In this document: piece after piece, positions 41,329-49,444 of the stretch
Position numbering within the stretch: the stretch's first letter is position 1
Layout: every line of letters starts with the position of its first letter
DNA from: JAAFIP01 sp031367325
GTDB lineage: Bacteria > Pseudomonadota > Gammaproteobacteria > Burkholderiales > Burkholderiaceae_C
DNA length: 64,000 nucleotides
Direction: 5' to 3'
Assembly (NCBI GenBank): GCA_031367325.1
Contig: JANLPQ010000034.1
Location: forward strand, 1-64,000
Notes under the pieces: model-generated
Told to the model about the DNA's origin: nothing
Seen by the model: the letters and a program-made list of their open reading frames with translations, nothing else
The model's database searches: none
Made by a program: the position numbers and the translations under genes

Positions 41329-42207
41329 ATGTTCAAAGACTTTTCAGCTTTTACGGTTGAGCGTAACGGCGTTAGCCTGCAGTGCCGCACAGGCGGGCAG
41401 GGCGCACCGCTGCTGCTGCTGCATGGCCACCCACAAACCCATGCCATGTGGCACCGCGTAGCGCCTGATTTGGCCCAGCGGTTTACCGTGGTGATGATGG
41501 ATTTGCGCGGCTACGGTGACTCTGGCCGGCCTGCGGCCGATGCAGACCATGCCATGTATTCCAAGCGTGAGATGGCGCGCGATGCGATGGCGGTAATGCA
41601 AGCGCGCGGGTTTGACCAATTTCAGGTACTGGCGCACGACCGTGGTGCGCGCGTAGCCCACCGCTTGGCCGCAGACCACCCACATGCAGTGCAACGCATG
41701 ATGCTGCTCGACATTGCGCCCACGCTGGGTATGTACAGCCATACCAGCCAAGCTTTTGCCACCGCCTACTGGCATTGGTTCTTTTTAATTCAGCCCGCAC
41801 CATTGCCCGAGGCGTTGATTGAGTCTGACCCGGTAGGCTATTTGCGCTACGGAAAAGCGCAACGCTACGGGGGTTTGTCTGTGTTTGCACCCGAGGCCTT
41901 GGCCGAATACGAGCGATGCATTCAAATACCAGGCAGCGCACGCGGCATTTGCGAAGATTACCGTGCCAGCGCCACGATCGACCTAGACCACGACCGTGCT
42001 GACATAGCGGCAGGTAAGAAGCTGGCCATGCCGTTGTACGTGCTGTGGGGCGAGCAGGGCGCGGTAGGCAAAAACTTTGACGTGTTGGCGCTGTGGCGCG
42101 AACGCGCCAGCCATGTGAGCGGCCAAGCGCTGCTCTGCGGCCACTATATTGCTGAAGAAGTACCCGACGCGCTGCTTGCCCAGGCACACTCATTTTTCAT
42201 TGCTTAA
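41329..42207 (+). CDS. Haloacetate (fluoroacetate) dehalogenase-like alpha/beta hydrolase
   Basis: 292 residues from MFKDFSAFTVERNG. All hallmark residues of fluoroacetate dehalogenase (FAcD/DehH1) can be placed. Asp104 is the nucleophile and Arg105/Arg108 the carboxylate-binding arginines in AHDRGARVAHRLAADHP. His149-Trp150 in YWHWFFL form the halide pocket, and His272 in CGHYIAEE is the base. The oxyanion motif is HGHPQTHAMWHRV. The known reaction is hydrolysis of haloacetate to glycolate plus halide. Relatives also hydrolyse epoxides, so activity needs testing. It is divergent from a LysR gene and 26 nt upstream of a tartrate/malate dehydrogenase gene. Confidence 0.85.
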   Translation: MFKDFSAFTVERNGVSLQCRTGGQGAPLLLLHGHPQTHAMWHRVAPDLAQRFTVVMMDLRGYGDSGRPAADADHAMYSKREMARDAMAVMQARGFDQFQVLAHDRGARVAHRLAADHPHAVQRMMLLDIAPTLGMYSHTSQAFATAYWHWFFLIQPAPLPEALIESDPVGYLRYGKAQRYGGLSVFAPEALAEYERCIQIPGSARGICEDYRASATIDLDHDRADIAAGKKLAMPLYVLWGEQGAVGKNFDVLALWRERASHVSGQALLCGHYIAEEVPDALLAQAHSFFIA

Positions 42208-42233
42208 TTTTTTATTTTCATAAGGATTTCAAT

Positions 42234-43319
42234 ATGGCAAAGCATCGCATCGCAGTTATCGCTGGCGACGGTATCGGTAAAGAAGTGATGCCCGAGGGCT
42301 TGCGTGTGATGGACGCCGCAGCACGCAAATTTGGTATCGACTTGGTTTTTGACCACTTTGATTTTTCTAGCTGGGATTATTACGAGAAGCATGGCAAGAT
42401 GCTGCCCGATAACTGGAAGGACCAAATCGGTGGGCACGACGCCATCTATTTTGGCGCCGTGGGTTGGCCCGACAAAATTGCAGACCACATTTCGCTATGG
42501 GGCTCGCTGTTGATGTTTCGCCGCGAGTTTGACCAGTACATTAATTTACGCCCCGCTAAATTGATGCCCGGCATCATTGCACCCGTAGTCAAGCGCGATG
42601 GCACGCCGTACAAAGCAGGCGAGATTGATTTTTACATCGTGCGCGAAAACACCGAAGGCGAATACTCCAGCATCGGTGGGCGTATGTTTCCCGGCACAGA
42701 ACGCGAATTTGTTTTGCAAGAATCTGTATTCACCCGCACGGGTGTGGACCGTGTATTAAAGTTTGCTTTTGAGCTAGCCCAGTCGCGCCCCAAAAAGCAC
42801 TTGACCAGCGCCACCAAGTCCAACGGCATCTCGATCAGCATGCCTTACTGGGACGAGCGTGTAGAAGAGATGGCTAAAAAATACCCTAATGTTGCCACCG
42901 ACAAATTCCACATTGATATTTTGACCGCCCACTTTGTGCAGCGCCCAGCGTTCTTTGACGTGGTAGTTGCCAGCAATTTGTTTGGTGATATTTTGAGCGA
43001 CTTGGGCCCTGCGTGTACCGGCACGATTGGTATTGCACCGAGTGCCAATTTAAACCCCGATAGAAAATTCCCGTCTTTGTTTGAGCCCGTGCATGGCTCG
43101 GCACCCGACATTGCTGGCAAAAATATCGCTAACCCCATTGGCCAAATTTGGTGCGGTGCCATGATGCTGGAGCACTTGGGCTACAAGCAAGCGCACGATG
43201 CAATTTTGTCAACGATTGAAAAAGTGCTTGCACCCAAGAGCGGGGCACCACTCACACGCGATATGGGCGGCACGGCCAGCACCAGCGATTTAGGCAAAGC
43301 GATAGCGTCAGCCTTGTAA
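42234..43319 (+). CDS. Tartrate dehydrogenase / D-malate dehydrogenase
   Basis: 361 residues of the beta-decarboxylating dehydrogenase family (isocitrate/isopropylmalate type). IAVIAGDGIGKEVMPEGLRV opens the fold. The TDH/DmlA-specific segment is YFGAVGWPDKIADHISLWGS, with YINLRPAKLMPG, IDFYIVRENTEGEYSSIGGR, and the metal/NAD region DILSDLGPACTGTIGIAPSA and FEPVHGSAPDIAGKNIANPI. It oxidises D-malate or tartrate with NAD and metal. RBS AAGGA is present. The close spacing suggests co-transcription with the dehalogenase-like gene. Confidence 0.9.
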   Translation: MAKHRIAVIAGDGIGKEVMPEGLRVMDAAARKFGIDLVFDHFDFSSWDYYEKHGKMLPDNWKDQIGGHDAIYFGAVGWPDKIADHISLWGSLLMFRREFDQYINLRPAKLMPGIIAPVVKRDGTPYKAGEIDFYIVRENTEGEYSSIGGRMFPGTEREFVLQESVFTRTGVDRVLKFAFELAQSRPKKHLTSATKSNGISISMPYWDERVEEMAKKYPNVATDKFHIDILTAHFVQRPAFFDVVVASNLFGDILSDLGPACTGTIGIAPSANLNPDRKFPSLFEPVHGSAPDIAGKNIANPIGQIWCGAMMLEHLGYKQAHDAILSTIEKVLAPKSGAPLTRDMGGTASTSDLGKAIASAL

Positions 43320-43453
43320 GCACTTGCCCTTAAAAGGCAACAGCAAGCAATAAAACGCTTGCCCTTGTCAAGAAAAAATGCCAACTACTAGTGGTTTGTC
43401 GCAAATATTTGCAAGCTAAGGGTTACGGATAGCTATTTTTAGCTACTCGTGAC

Positions 43454-43481
43454 TTGTACACGCCCTAAAACCGCATAGAAT
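43454..43481 (+). promoter_or_regulatory. Candidate sigma-70 promoter of hupB
   Basis: TTGTAC (43454-43459), a 16-nt spacer, TAGAAT (43476-43481), about 66 nt upstream of the hupB start. One weak alternative (TTGTCA at 43493) lies further down. Nothing else is seen in the 228-bp gap apart from AT-rich sequence. Confidence 0.35.
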
Positions 43482-43547
43482 TCGCAACCGCGTTGTCACA
43501 AAAACGATGCCACTATTTTTATCGATATACATATTGCTGGAGCCAAA

Positions 43548-43820
43548 ATGAACAAAACCGACTTGATCGAACACATCGCAAAGCATGCTGATATTTCCAA
43601 GGCTGCTGCTACCCGCGCACTGGAGTCCACCATCACTGCCGTGAAAACCACCTTGAAAAAAGGCGGCACCGTGTCGCTAGTGGGTTTTGGCACCTTTGCT
43701 GTGGGTAAGCGCGCTGCGCGCACAGGCCGCAATCCGCGCACTGGCGATGCGATCAAGATCAAAGCGGCTAAAGTGCCTAAGTTTCGTCCAGGCAAAGCAT
43801 TGAAAGATGCACTGAACTAA
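43548..43820 (+). CDS. hupB: DNA-binding protein HU
   Basis: 90 residues, full-length HU: MNKTDLIEHIAKHADISKAA, then GGTVSLVGFGTFAVGKRAAR, TGRNPRTGD (DNA-intercalating beta-arm with the RNP motif), and a short Lys-rich C-terminal helix (VPKFRPGKALKDALN). A nucleoid architectural protein. A good RBS (CTGGAG) is present. tRNA-Val begins 27 nt after its stop with no terminator between, so the two may share a transcript. Confidence 0.97.
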   Translation: MNKTDLIEHIAKHADISKAAATRALESTITAVKTTLKKGGTVSLVGFGTFAVGKRAARTGRNPRTGDAIKIKAAKVPKFRPGKALKDALN

Positions 43821-43846
43821 ATCAGTTTAAAATACAGTTTTAGGTG

Positions 43847-43922
43847 GGGTGATTAGCTCAGTTGGTAGAGCGGCGCCCTTACAAGGCGTAGGTCGGCGGT
43901 TCGAGCCCGTCATCACCCACCA
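43847..43922 (+). tRNA. tRNA-Val (anticodon UAC)
   Basis: 76 nt, CCA encoded. The acceptor stem GGGTGAT pairs with ATCACCC. The D arm is GCTC-AGTTGGTA-GAGC, and the anticodon stem GCGCC/GGCGT encloses the loop CTTACAA with anticodon TAC at 43880-43882. The T arm contains GGTTCGAGC. An intrinsic terminator follows 17 nt later. Confidence 0.98.
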
Positions 43923-43938
43923 ACCCCACCCCCACGAC

Positions 43939-43964
43939 AAGGCGAACCACGGTTCGCCTTTTTT
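43939..43964 (+). terminator. Rho-independent terminator after tRNA-Val
   Basis: AAGGCGAACC-AC-GGTTCGCCTT followed by TTTT: a 10-bp stem and T-tract ending the hupB/tRNA-Val unit, just before ppiD. Confidence 0.9.
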
Positions 43965-44038
43965 GTAGTTGGCCTTTTTTGTATTCGTAGTGTTGGCATG
44001 CACTTATTGCCCAGTGCATGCACAGAAAGCGTAGCGCG

Positions 44039-45967
44039 ATGTTCGATTTAATCCGCAAGCACATCAAAATCATGCAGATTTTGTTGTTCATCCTGATCGT
44101 TCCTTCCTTCGTATTGTTTGGAATTGACGGCTATAGCCGCTTTAAAGAGCAAGGCGAAGCGGTAGCCGTAGTCGATGGTAAAAAGATCATGCAAAGCGAG
44201 TGGGATGCTGCGCATAAAAACGAGATTGATCGGCTTCGTACATCAATGCCTACGCTGGACCCTAAATTACTAGACACTCCAGAGGCTAAGTACGCCACAC
44301 TAGAACGACTACTGCGTGACCGTGTGATTTTGGCGGCAGTGTCAAAACTTAACCTCACCGCCAGCGACCAGCGCTTGGCTCGCGACTTGCAAGAAAACCC
44401 CAGTATTGCGGCATTGCGCAAACCCGATGGCAGTTTGGACGTAGACCGCTATAAACAATTGGTGGGTGCCCAAGGCCTGAGTCCTGAGATGTTTGAAGCC
44501 CGTGTGCGCAGCGATATTGCGGCCAACCAAGTACTGGCTGGCGTAGGCACTACAGGCTTGCCCACACCGGCAGTGGCTGATTTGTCATTGAATGCATTTT
44601 TTGAACGCCGCGAGATTCAAATTGTACGTTTTAATACGGCAGACTTTGCTAGCAAGCTAACTTTGTCTGACAGCCAACTAGAAGCTTATTACAAAGAAAA
44701 TCCTGCATTTTTTCAAGCACCAGAGCAGGCCAATATCGAATATGTGGTGCTAGATCTAGAGGCAGTTCGCAAGACCATCACACTTAATGCGGATGAAGTT
44801 AAAACTTACTACGACCAGAACAGCCAACTGCTTGCGGGCAAAGAAGAACGTCGTGCCAGCCATATCTTGATCTCCGCAGCTGCCACCGCACCTGCATCAG
44901 AACGCGAAGCTGCCAAAGCCAAAGCGCAAGCATTATTAGCCCAAGTGCAAAAAGCACCCAATACATTTGCCGACGTGGCAAAGAAGAACTCTCAAGATGA
45001 AGGCTCGGCAATCAATGGTGGCGACCTAGACTTTTTTGGCAAAGGTGCAATGGCCAAGCCATTCGAAGATGCCACGTACGCGTTGAAAAAAGGCGACATC
45101 AGTCCAGTGGTTGAGACCGAGTTTGGCTACCACATCATTCGCCTGACCGATATTAAAGCGGCTGTTCAAAAGAGCTTTGAAGAGGCACGCCCCGGTATTG
45201 AAGCTGACTTGAAAAAACAGCAGGCACAGAAAAAATTTGCTGAAGCAGCTGAAGCTTTTACCAGTGGTGTGTACGAGCAAGCCGATAGTTTCAAAGGTAT
45301 TGCCGATCGCGTCAAACTGGAAATTAAAACCGCTAACAACGTGCAACGCAAGCCAGCGACCGGAACCACGGGCGTTTTAGCCAATACCAAGTTTTTGAAC
45401 GCGGTCTTCTCTGCGGACTCAGTTGACAAAAAACGTAACACCGAAGCCGTGGATTTGGGTTCTAGCCAACTGGCGTCTGCGCGCATAGTACAGTACGTGC
45501 CTGGTCGCACGCAACCATTTGCCGAAGTGAAAGACAATGTACGCGTACGTTTGCTGTCAGTTCAAGGGGCAGAACTTGCCCGCAAAGAAGGCGCTGCAAA
45601 GCTGGCAGCTTGGCAGGCCAGCCCTGCATCGGCAATCACACCAGAATCTGCTATCGCATCGCGCGACCAAGGTGCTAAATTGCCAGCACAACTGATCGAA
45701 GCTGCTTTGCGGGCTGATACAACTAAATTACCCACTTTGCTAGGCGTCGATTTAGGCGCACAAGGGTACGCCGTAGTCAAAGTGAACAAGCTGCTAGAGC
45801 GCGAAACCAAGCCTGACACCCTCAACCAAGACCGTGATCAGTACACCAAATGGTGGAGCAATGCAGAAGCTGCAGCCTACTACAACGTGCTGAAAGATCG
45901 CTTCAAAGCCGAAATTAAAGTGACTAAGCCCATTCCCAAGAAGGACGTCGAACAAGGTCAGTCTTGA
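44039..45967 (+). CDS. ppiD: Peptidyl-prolyl isomerase D-like periplasmic chaperone
   Basis: 642 residues from MFDLIRKHIKIMQILLFILI, the family N-terminal membrane anchor; the ATG at 44018 gives seven extra residues and is less likely. A SurA-like N domain (VAVVDGKKIMQSEWDAAHKN, ASDQRLARDLQENPSIA) is followed by a parvulin domain at about 270-360 (RRASHILISAAA, DVAKKNSQDEGSAINGGDLD, FFGKGAMAKPFEDATYALKK, VETEFGYHIIRL). A second, degenerate C-terminal region follows. It assists folding of exported proteins at the inner membrane. The hupB-tRNA-Val-ppiD order is typical of Burkholderiales. Confidence 0.93.
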   Translation: MFDLIRKHIKIMQILLFILIVPSFVLFGIDGYSRFKEQGEAVAVVDGKKIMQSEWDAAHKNEIDRLRTSMPTLDPKLLDTPEAKYATLERLLRDRVILAAVSKLNLTASDQRLARDLQENPSIAALRKPDGSLDVDRYKQLVGAQGLSPEMFEARVRSDIAANQVLAGVGTTGLPTPAVADLSLNAFFERREIQIVRFNTADFASKLTLSDSQLEAYYKENPAFFQAPEQANIEYVVLDLEAVRKTITLNADEVKTYYDQNSQLLAGKEERRASHILISAAATAPASEREAAKAKAQALLAQVQKAPNTFADVAKKNSQDEGSAINGGDLDFFGKGAMAKPFEDATYALKKGDISPVVETEFGYHIIRLTDIKAAVQKSFEEARPGIEADLKKQQAQKKFAEAAEAFTSGVYEQADSFKGIADRVKLEIKTANNVQRKPATGTTGVLANTKFLNAVFSADSVDKKRNTEAVDLGSSQLASARIVQYVPGRTQPFAEVKDNVRVRLLSVQGAELARKEGAAKLAAWQASPASAITPESAIASRDQGAKLPAQLIEAALRADTTKLPTLLGVDLGAQGYAVVKVNKLLERETKPDTLNQDRDQYTKWWSNAEAAAYYNVLKDRFKAEIKVTKPIPKKDVEQGQS

Positions 45968-45991
45968 AACTCACAAGCAACCCATAAAGAC

Positions 45992-46022
45992 AAAGGCCTG
46001 TAGTAACACTACAGGCCTTTTT
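45992..46022. terminator. Bidirectional terminator between ppiD and tRNA-His
   Basis: AAAGGCCTGTAG-TAACA-CTACAGGCCTTT: a 12-bp perfect stem with T-rich and A-rich flanks, placed between the convergent ppiD and tRNA-His genes, so it can serve both. Confidence 0.9.
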
Positions 46023-46028
46023 AAATTT

Positions 46029-46105
46029 TGGGGTGGCTGATGGGGCTCGAACCCACGACAACAGGAATCACAATCCTGGACTCTACCAGCTGAGCTACAG
46101 CCACC
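46029..46105 (-). tRNA. tRNA-His (anticodon GUG)
   Basis: 77 nt on the minus strand, CCA encoded. The acceptor GGTGGCTG pairs with CAGCCACC including the extra G-1 to C73 pair diagnostic of tRNA-His. The anticodon loop is TTGTGAT (GTG) within CAGGA/TCCTG, and the T arm is GGGTTCGAGCCC. Confidence 0.98.
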
Positions 46106-46369
46106 GCAGAAGTAAGATTATAACGTGTGTTCGATAAGGCGATGACGTCAGCAAAAAATGTGAGCGCCTTGATTTATGCACAATCGTTTTATGTTTAAGT
46201 AGCTTAGCATTCAGTTTTAGTTTCCAAATTTATCTAAACCTGTCACAATCCTAATTGACGAGTTAAGGCCCTTCCTTGCCATGTCGCATCCGCTAACCGG
46301 TTCAGCCGTGTCGCGGAAGGTTTATCAACCAGCTTATGTTTCCCCAAGGGAAACGGAGGTCAGCACAAT

Positions 46370-49231
46370 ATGTCAGCGTCTGTGTATCAGGCTTACGGTA
46401 GCAATACCTATTTATTTGGCGGCAACGCCCCGTACGTTGAAGAGATGTACGAAAACTACCTCTCCAACCCCGGTTCCGTACCCGATTCTTGGCGCAGTTA
46501 CTTTGATGCTTTGCAGCATGTTCCCGCATCTGACGGGTCGACTGCACTAGACGTCGCGCACTTACCAGTGATTAACGCGTTTGCTGAGCGCGCCAAACAA
46601 GGCGTTACCAAAGTAGTGACCGCCAGCGCTGACGCTGCAATGGGCAAAAAACGCACCGCTGCCCAGCAGCTTATAGCTGCTTATCGCAACGTAGGTGCCC
46701 GCTGGGCCAATCTAGACCCGCTGCAACGTACCGAGCGCGAGAACATTCCTGATTTGGAACCTGCATATTACGGCTTTACAGACGCAGACCATGAAGTGGT
46801 ATTTGATACCAGCAACACCTACTTTGGCAAAACCAGCATGCCGCTGCGCGAGTTGCTTAACGCCCTGCGCGAAACCTATTCTGGCACCATTGGCGCGGAA
46901 TTTATGTATTCCACCAACCAAGACGAGAAGCGCTGGTGGCAGCAAAAGCTCGAATCGATTCGCAGCAAGCCCAGCTTTACGAACGACGAAAAAAAGAACA
47001 TTCTGCAAAACCTTACCGCCGCTGAAGGCCTTGAGCGTTATCTGCATACCAAATATGTAGGCCAAAAACGCTTCTCGCTCGAAGGCAGTGAAAGTTTTAT
47101 TGCCTGCATGGACGAACTGGTGCAAAAAGCCGGTGTAGCCGGTGTGCAAGAGGTGGTGATTGGTATGGCCCACCGTGGCCGCTTGAATGTGCTGGTGAAC
47201 ACTTTGGGCAAAATGCCCAAGGATTTATTCGCCGAATTTGACCATACCGCCCCGGAAGACTTGCCCTCAGGTGATGTGAAATACCACCAAGGCTTTAGCT
47301 CTGATGTAACGACCCCTGGCGGCCCTGTGCACCTCACATTGGCTTTCAATCCGTCGCACCTTGAGATTGTGAACCCTGTGGTCGAAGGCAGCGTACGCGC
47401 CCGTATGGACCGCCGTGGTGATGCCGATGGTGACAGCGTGCTACCCGTATTAGTGCACGGCGATGCAGCCTTTGCAGGCCAAGGCGTGGTGATGGAAACG
47501 CTGGCGCTGGCACAAACACGCGGCTACTACACCGGTGGTACGGTGCACATTGTGATTAACAACCAAATTGGTTTTACCACCAGCGACCCGCGCGACACCC
47601 GCTCTACCATCTATTGCACCGATGTGGTCAAGATGGTCGAAGCGCCTGTGTTGCATGTGAACGGTGATGACCCTGAAGCCGTAGTGCTCTGCACACAGTG
47701 GGCACTGGAATACCGCCAGCATTTTAATAAAGACGTGGTGGTCGACATTATTTGCTTCCGTAAATTGGGTCACAACGAGCAAGACACGCCCGCGCTAACC
47801 CAGCCGCTGATGTACAAAAAGATTGCAGCGCACCCTGGCACACGTAAGTTGTATGCAGACAAGCTGACTACACAAGGTTTGGGCGAGACTATCGGCGACG
47901 ACATGTCCAAAGCCTACCGCGCTGCCATGGACGAAGGCAAGCACACCGAAGACATCACCATCACCAACTTCAAAAGCAAGTACGCGGTGGACTGGTCGCC
48001 GTTCTTGGGTAAAAAGTGGACAGATGCTGGTGAGACGTCTATTCCCATGGCCGAGTGGAAGCGGATTGCTGAAAAAATCACCACCATACCTGCGTCGGTC
48101 ACGCCGCACAATTTGGTGAAAAAAGTCTACGATGACCGTGCCGCCATGGGCCGCGGCGACGTGCCCGTAGACTGGGGCATGGGCGAGCATATGGCGTTCG
48201 CATCGTTAGTGGCGTCAGGCTACCCCGTGCGTTTGTCTGGCGAAGACTGTGGCCGTGGCACCTTTAGCCACCGCCACTCTGTCATCCATGACCAGAGCCG
48301 CGAGAAGTGGGACTCTGGCACCTATATTCCGCTGCAAAACGTAGCAGACGGTCAAGCACCGTTTGTGGTCATAGACTCATTGCTGTCTGAAGAAGCAGTG
48401 CTCGGCTTTGAATACGGCTACGCATCGAACGACCCTAACACGCTAGTGATTTGGGAAGCCCAGTTTGGCGACTTTGCCAACGGCGCGCAGGTGGTGATTG
48501 ACCAGTTTATTGCCAGCGGTGAAGTCAAATGGGGCCGTGTAAACGGTATCACCTTGATGCTACCGCACGGCTACGAAGGGCAGGGCCCAGAGCATTCATC
48601 TGCCCGTCTAGAGCGCTTTATGCAGCTGGCTGCTGACGCCAATATGCAGATCGTGCAACCTACTACTGCCAGCCAGATTTTCCACGTACTGCGCCGCCAG
48701 ATGATTCGCAACCTGCGCAAGCCGTTGATCATCATGACGCCCAAGTCGCTGCTGCGCGCCAAAGATGCAGCATCGCCGCTGAGTGAATTCACCAAAGGCG
48801 GTTTCCAAACCGTGATTCCAGACCACAAAGAGTTGGATGCCAAAAAAGTCAAACGTATCGTGGCATGTTCTGGCAAGGTGTACTACGACTTGGTCAAAAA
48901 GCGTGAAGAAAAAGGCACTGAAGACACCGCTATCATCCGTGTTGAGCAGGTATACCCCTTCCCGCACAAAGTGTTTGGTGCCGAATTGAAGAAGTACCCG
49001 AACTTGATCGACATCGTGTGGTGCCAAGACGAACCGCAAAACCAAGGTGCGTGGTTCTTCATTCAACACAACATCCACGAGAACATGGCCGAAGGCCAAA
49101 AACTCGGCTACAGCGGTCGCGCAGCGTCTGCGTCACCCGCAGCTGGTTATGCGCACTTGCACCAAGAGCAACAAAAAGCTTTGGTGGATGGTGCGTTTGC
49201 CAAGCTCAAAGGTTTTGTTTTAACAAAATAA
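46370..49231 (+). CDS. odhA: 2-oxoglutarate dehydrogenase E1 component
   Basis: 953 residues, ThDP-dependent decarboxylase of the TCA-cycle 2-oxoglutarate dehydrogenase complex (also called sucA). The N-terminus SNTYLFGGNAPYVEEMYENY is the E2-binding arm of OdhA. LEGSESFIACMDELVQKAGV, VVIGMAHRGRLNVLVNTLGK, the ThDP/Mg region VLVHGDAAFAGQGVVMETLA, and LPHGYEGQGPEHSSARLERF follow. RBS ACGGAGG. The 264-nt upstream gap holds a small GTTTCCC-CAA-GGGAAAC hairpin just before the RBS (46338-46354) and no gene. It leads the operon odhA-odhB-(lipoprotein)-lpd. Confidence 0.98.
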   Translation: MSASVYQAYGSNTYLFGGNAPYVEEMYENYLSNPGSVPDSWRSYFDALQHVPASDGSTALDVAHLPVINAFAERAKQGVTKVVTASADAAMGKKRTAAQQLIAAYRNVGARWANLDPLQRTERENIPDLEPAYYGFTDADHEVVFDTSNTYFGKTSMPLRELLNALRETYSGTIGAEFMYSTNQDEKRWWQQKLESIRSKPSFTNDEKKNILQNLTAAEGLERYLHTKYVGQKRFSLEGSESFIACMDELVQKAGVAGVQEVVIGMAHRGRLNVLVNTLGKMPKDLFAEFDHTAPEDLPSGDVKYHQGFSSDVTTPGGPVHLTLAFNPSHLEIVNPVVEGSVRARMDRRGDADGDSVLPVLVHGDAAFAGQGVVMETLALAQTRGYYTGGTVHIVINNQIGFTTSDPRDTRSTIYCTDVVKMVEAPVLHVNGDDPEAVVLCTQWALEYRQHFNKDVVVDIICFRKLGHNEQDTPALTQPLMYKKIAAHPGTRKLYADKLTTQGLGETIGDDMSKAYRAAMDEGKHTEDITITNFKSKYAVDWSPFLGKKWTDAGETSIPMAEWKRIAEKITTIPASVTPHNLVKKVYDDRAAMGRGDVPVDWGMGEHMAFASLVASGYPVRLSGEDCGRGTFSHRHSVIHDQSREKWDSGTYIPLQNVADGQAPFVVIDSLLSEEAVLGFEYGYASNDPNTLVIWEAQFGDFANGAQVVIDQFIASGEVKWGRVNGITLMLPHGYEGQGPEHSSARLERFMQLAADANMQIVQPTTASQIFHVLRRQMIRNLRKPLIIMTPKSLLRAKDAASPLSEFTKGGFQTVIPDHKELDAKKVKRIVACSGKVYYDLVKKREEKGTEDTAIIRVEQVYPFPHKVFGAELKKYPNLIDIVWCQDEPQNQGAWFFIQHNIHENMAEGQKLGYSGRAASASPAAGYAHLHQEQQKALVDGAFAKLKGFVLTK

Positions 49232-49257
49232 ATTAAAAACGGGAACGGATACGGGTA

Positions 49258-49412
49258 CCGGACGCGAAGAACGCGAAGGTTACGCGAAGGACGCAAAAGG
49301 GATACCAAAATACATCAAATGCATCGCTAAAAATTAGCTTTGTATTTAAATTTTAGTTTTTTCTTTTGACTTCTTTCGCGTCCTTCGCACAACCTTAGCG
49401 TCCTTCGCGTCC
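49258..49412. repeat. Large inverted repeat of CGCGAAGGA units, copy 1
   Basis: The left arm at 49259-49300 (GGACGCGAAGAACGCGAAGG and following) pairs with the right arm at about 49371-49412 (TTCTTTCGCGTCCTTCGCAC to CCTTCGCGTCC). Arms are about 42 nt with a few mismatches around a 70-nt AT-rich loop. It fills the odhA-odhB gap and would form a strong RNA hairpin in the operon transcript. It is related to the element at 52828-53004. Confidence 0.85.
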
Positions 49413-49444
49413 AAAATCCCCCACTCTCTTAAGGAATAAAAAAA

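Noticed and set aside
41483..42193. 236-codon frame antisense to the haloacetate dehalogenase-like gene
   Set aside because: Arg/Pro/Ser/His-rich shadow frame. The sense strand holds a complete enzyme with all catalytic residues.
46281..46550. 89-codon frame overlapping the odhA start
   Set aside because: It overlaps the conserved OdhA N-terminus in another frame and has no recognisable domain.
46665..46700. Possible further copy of the dispersed repeat in odhA (TTATAGCTGCTTATCGC)
   Set aside because: It encodes the conserved OdhA segment LIAAYR..G..WANLDPL, so the similarity is coincidental.
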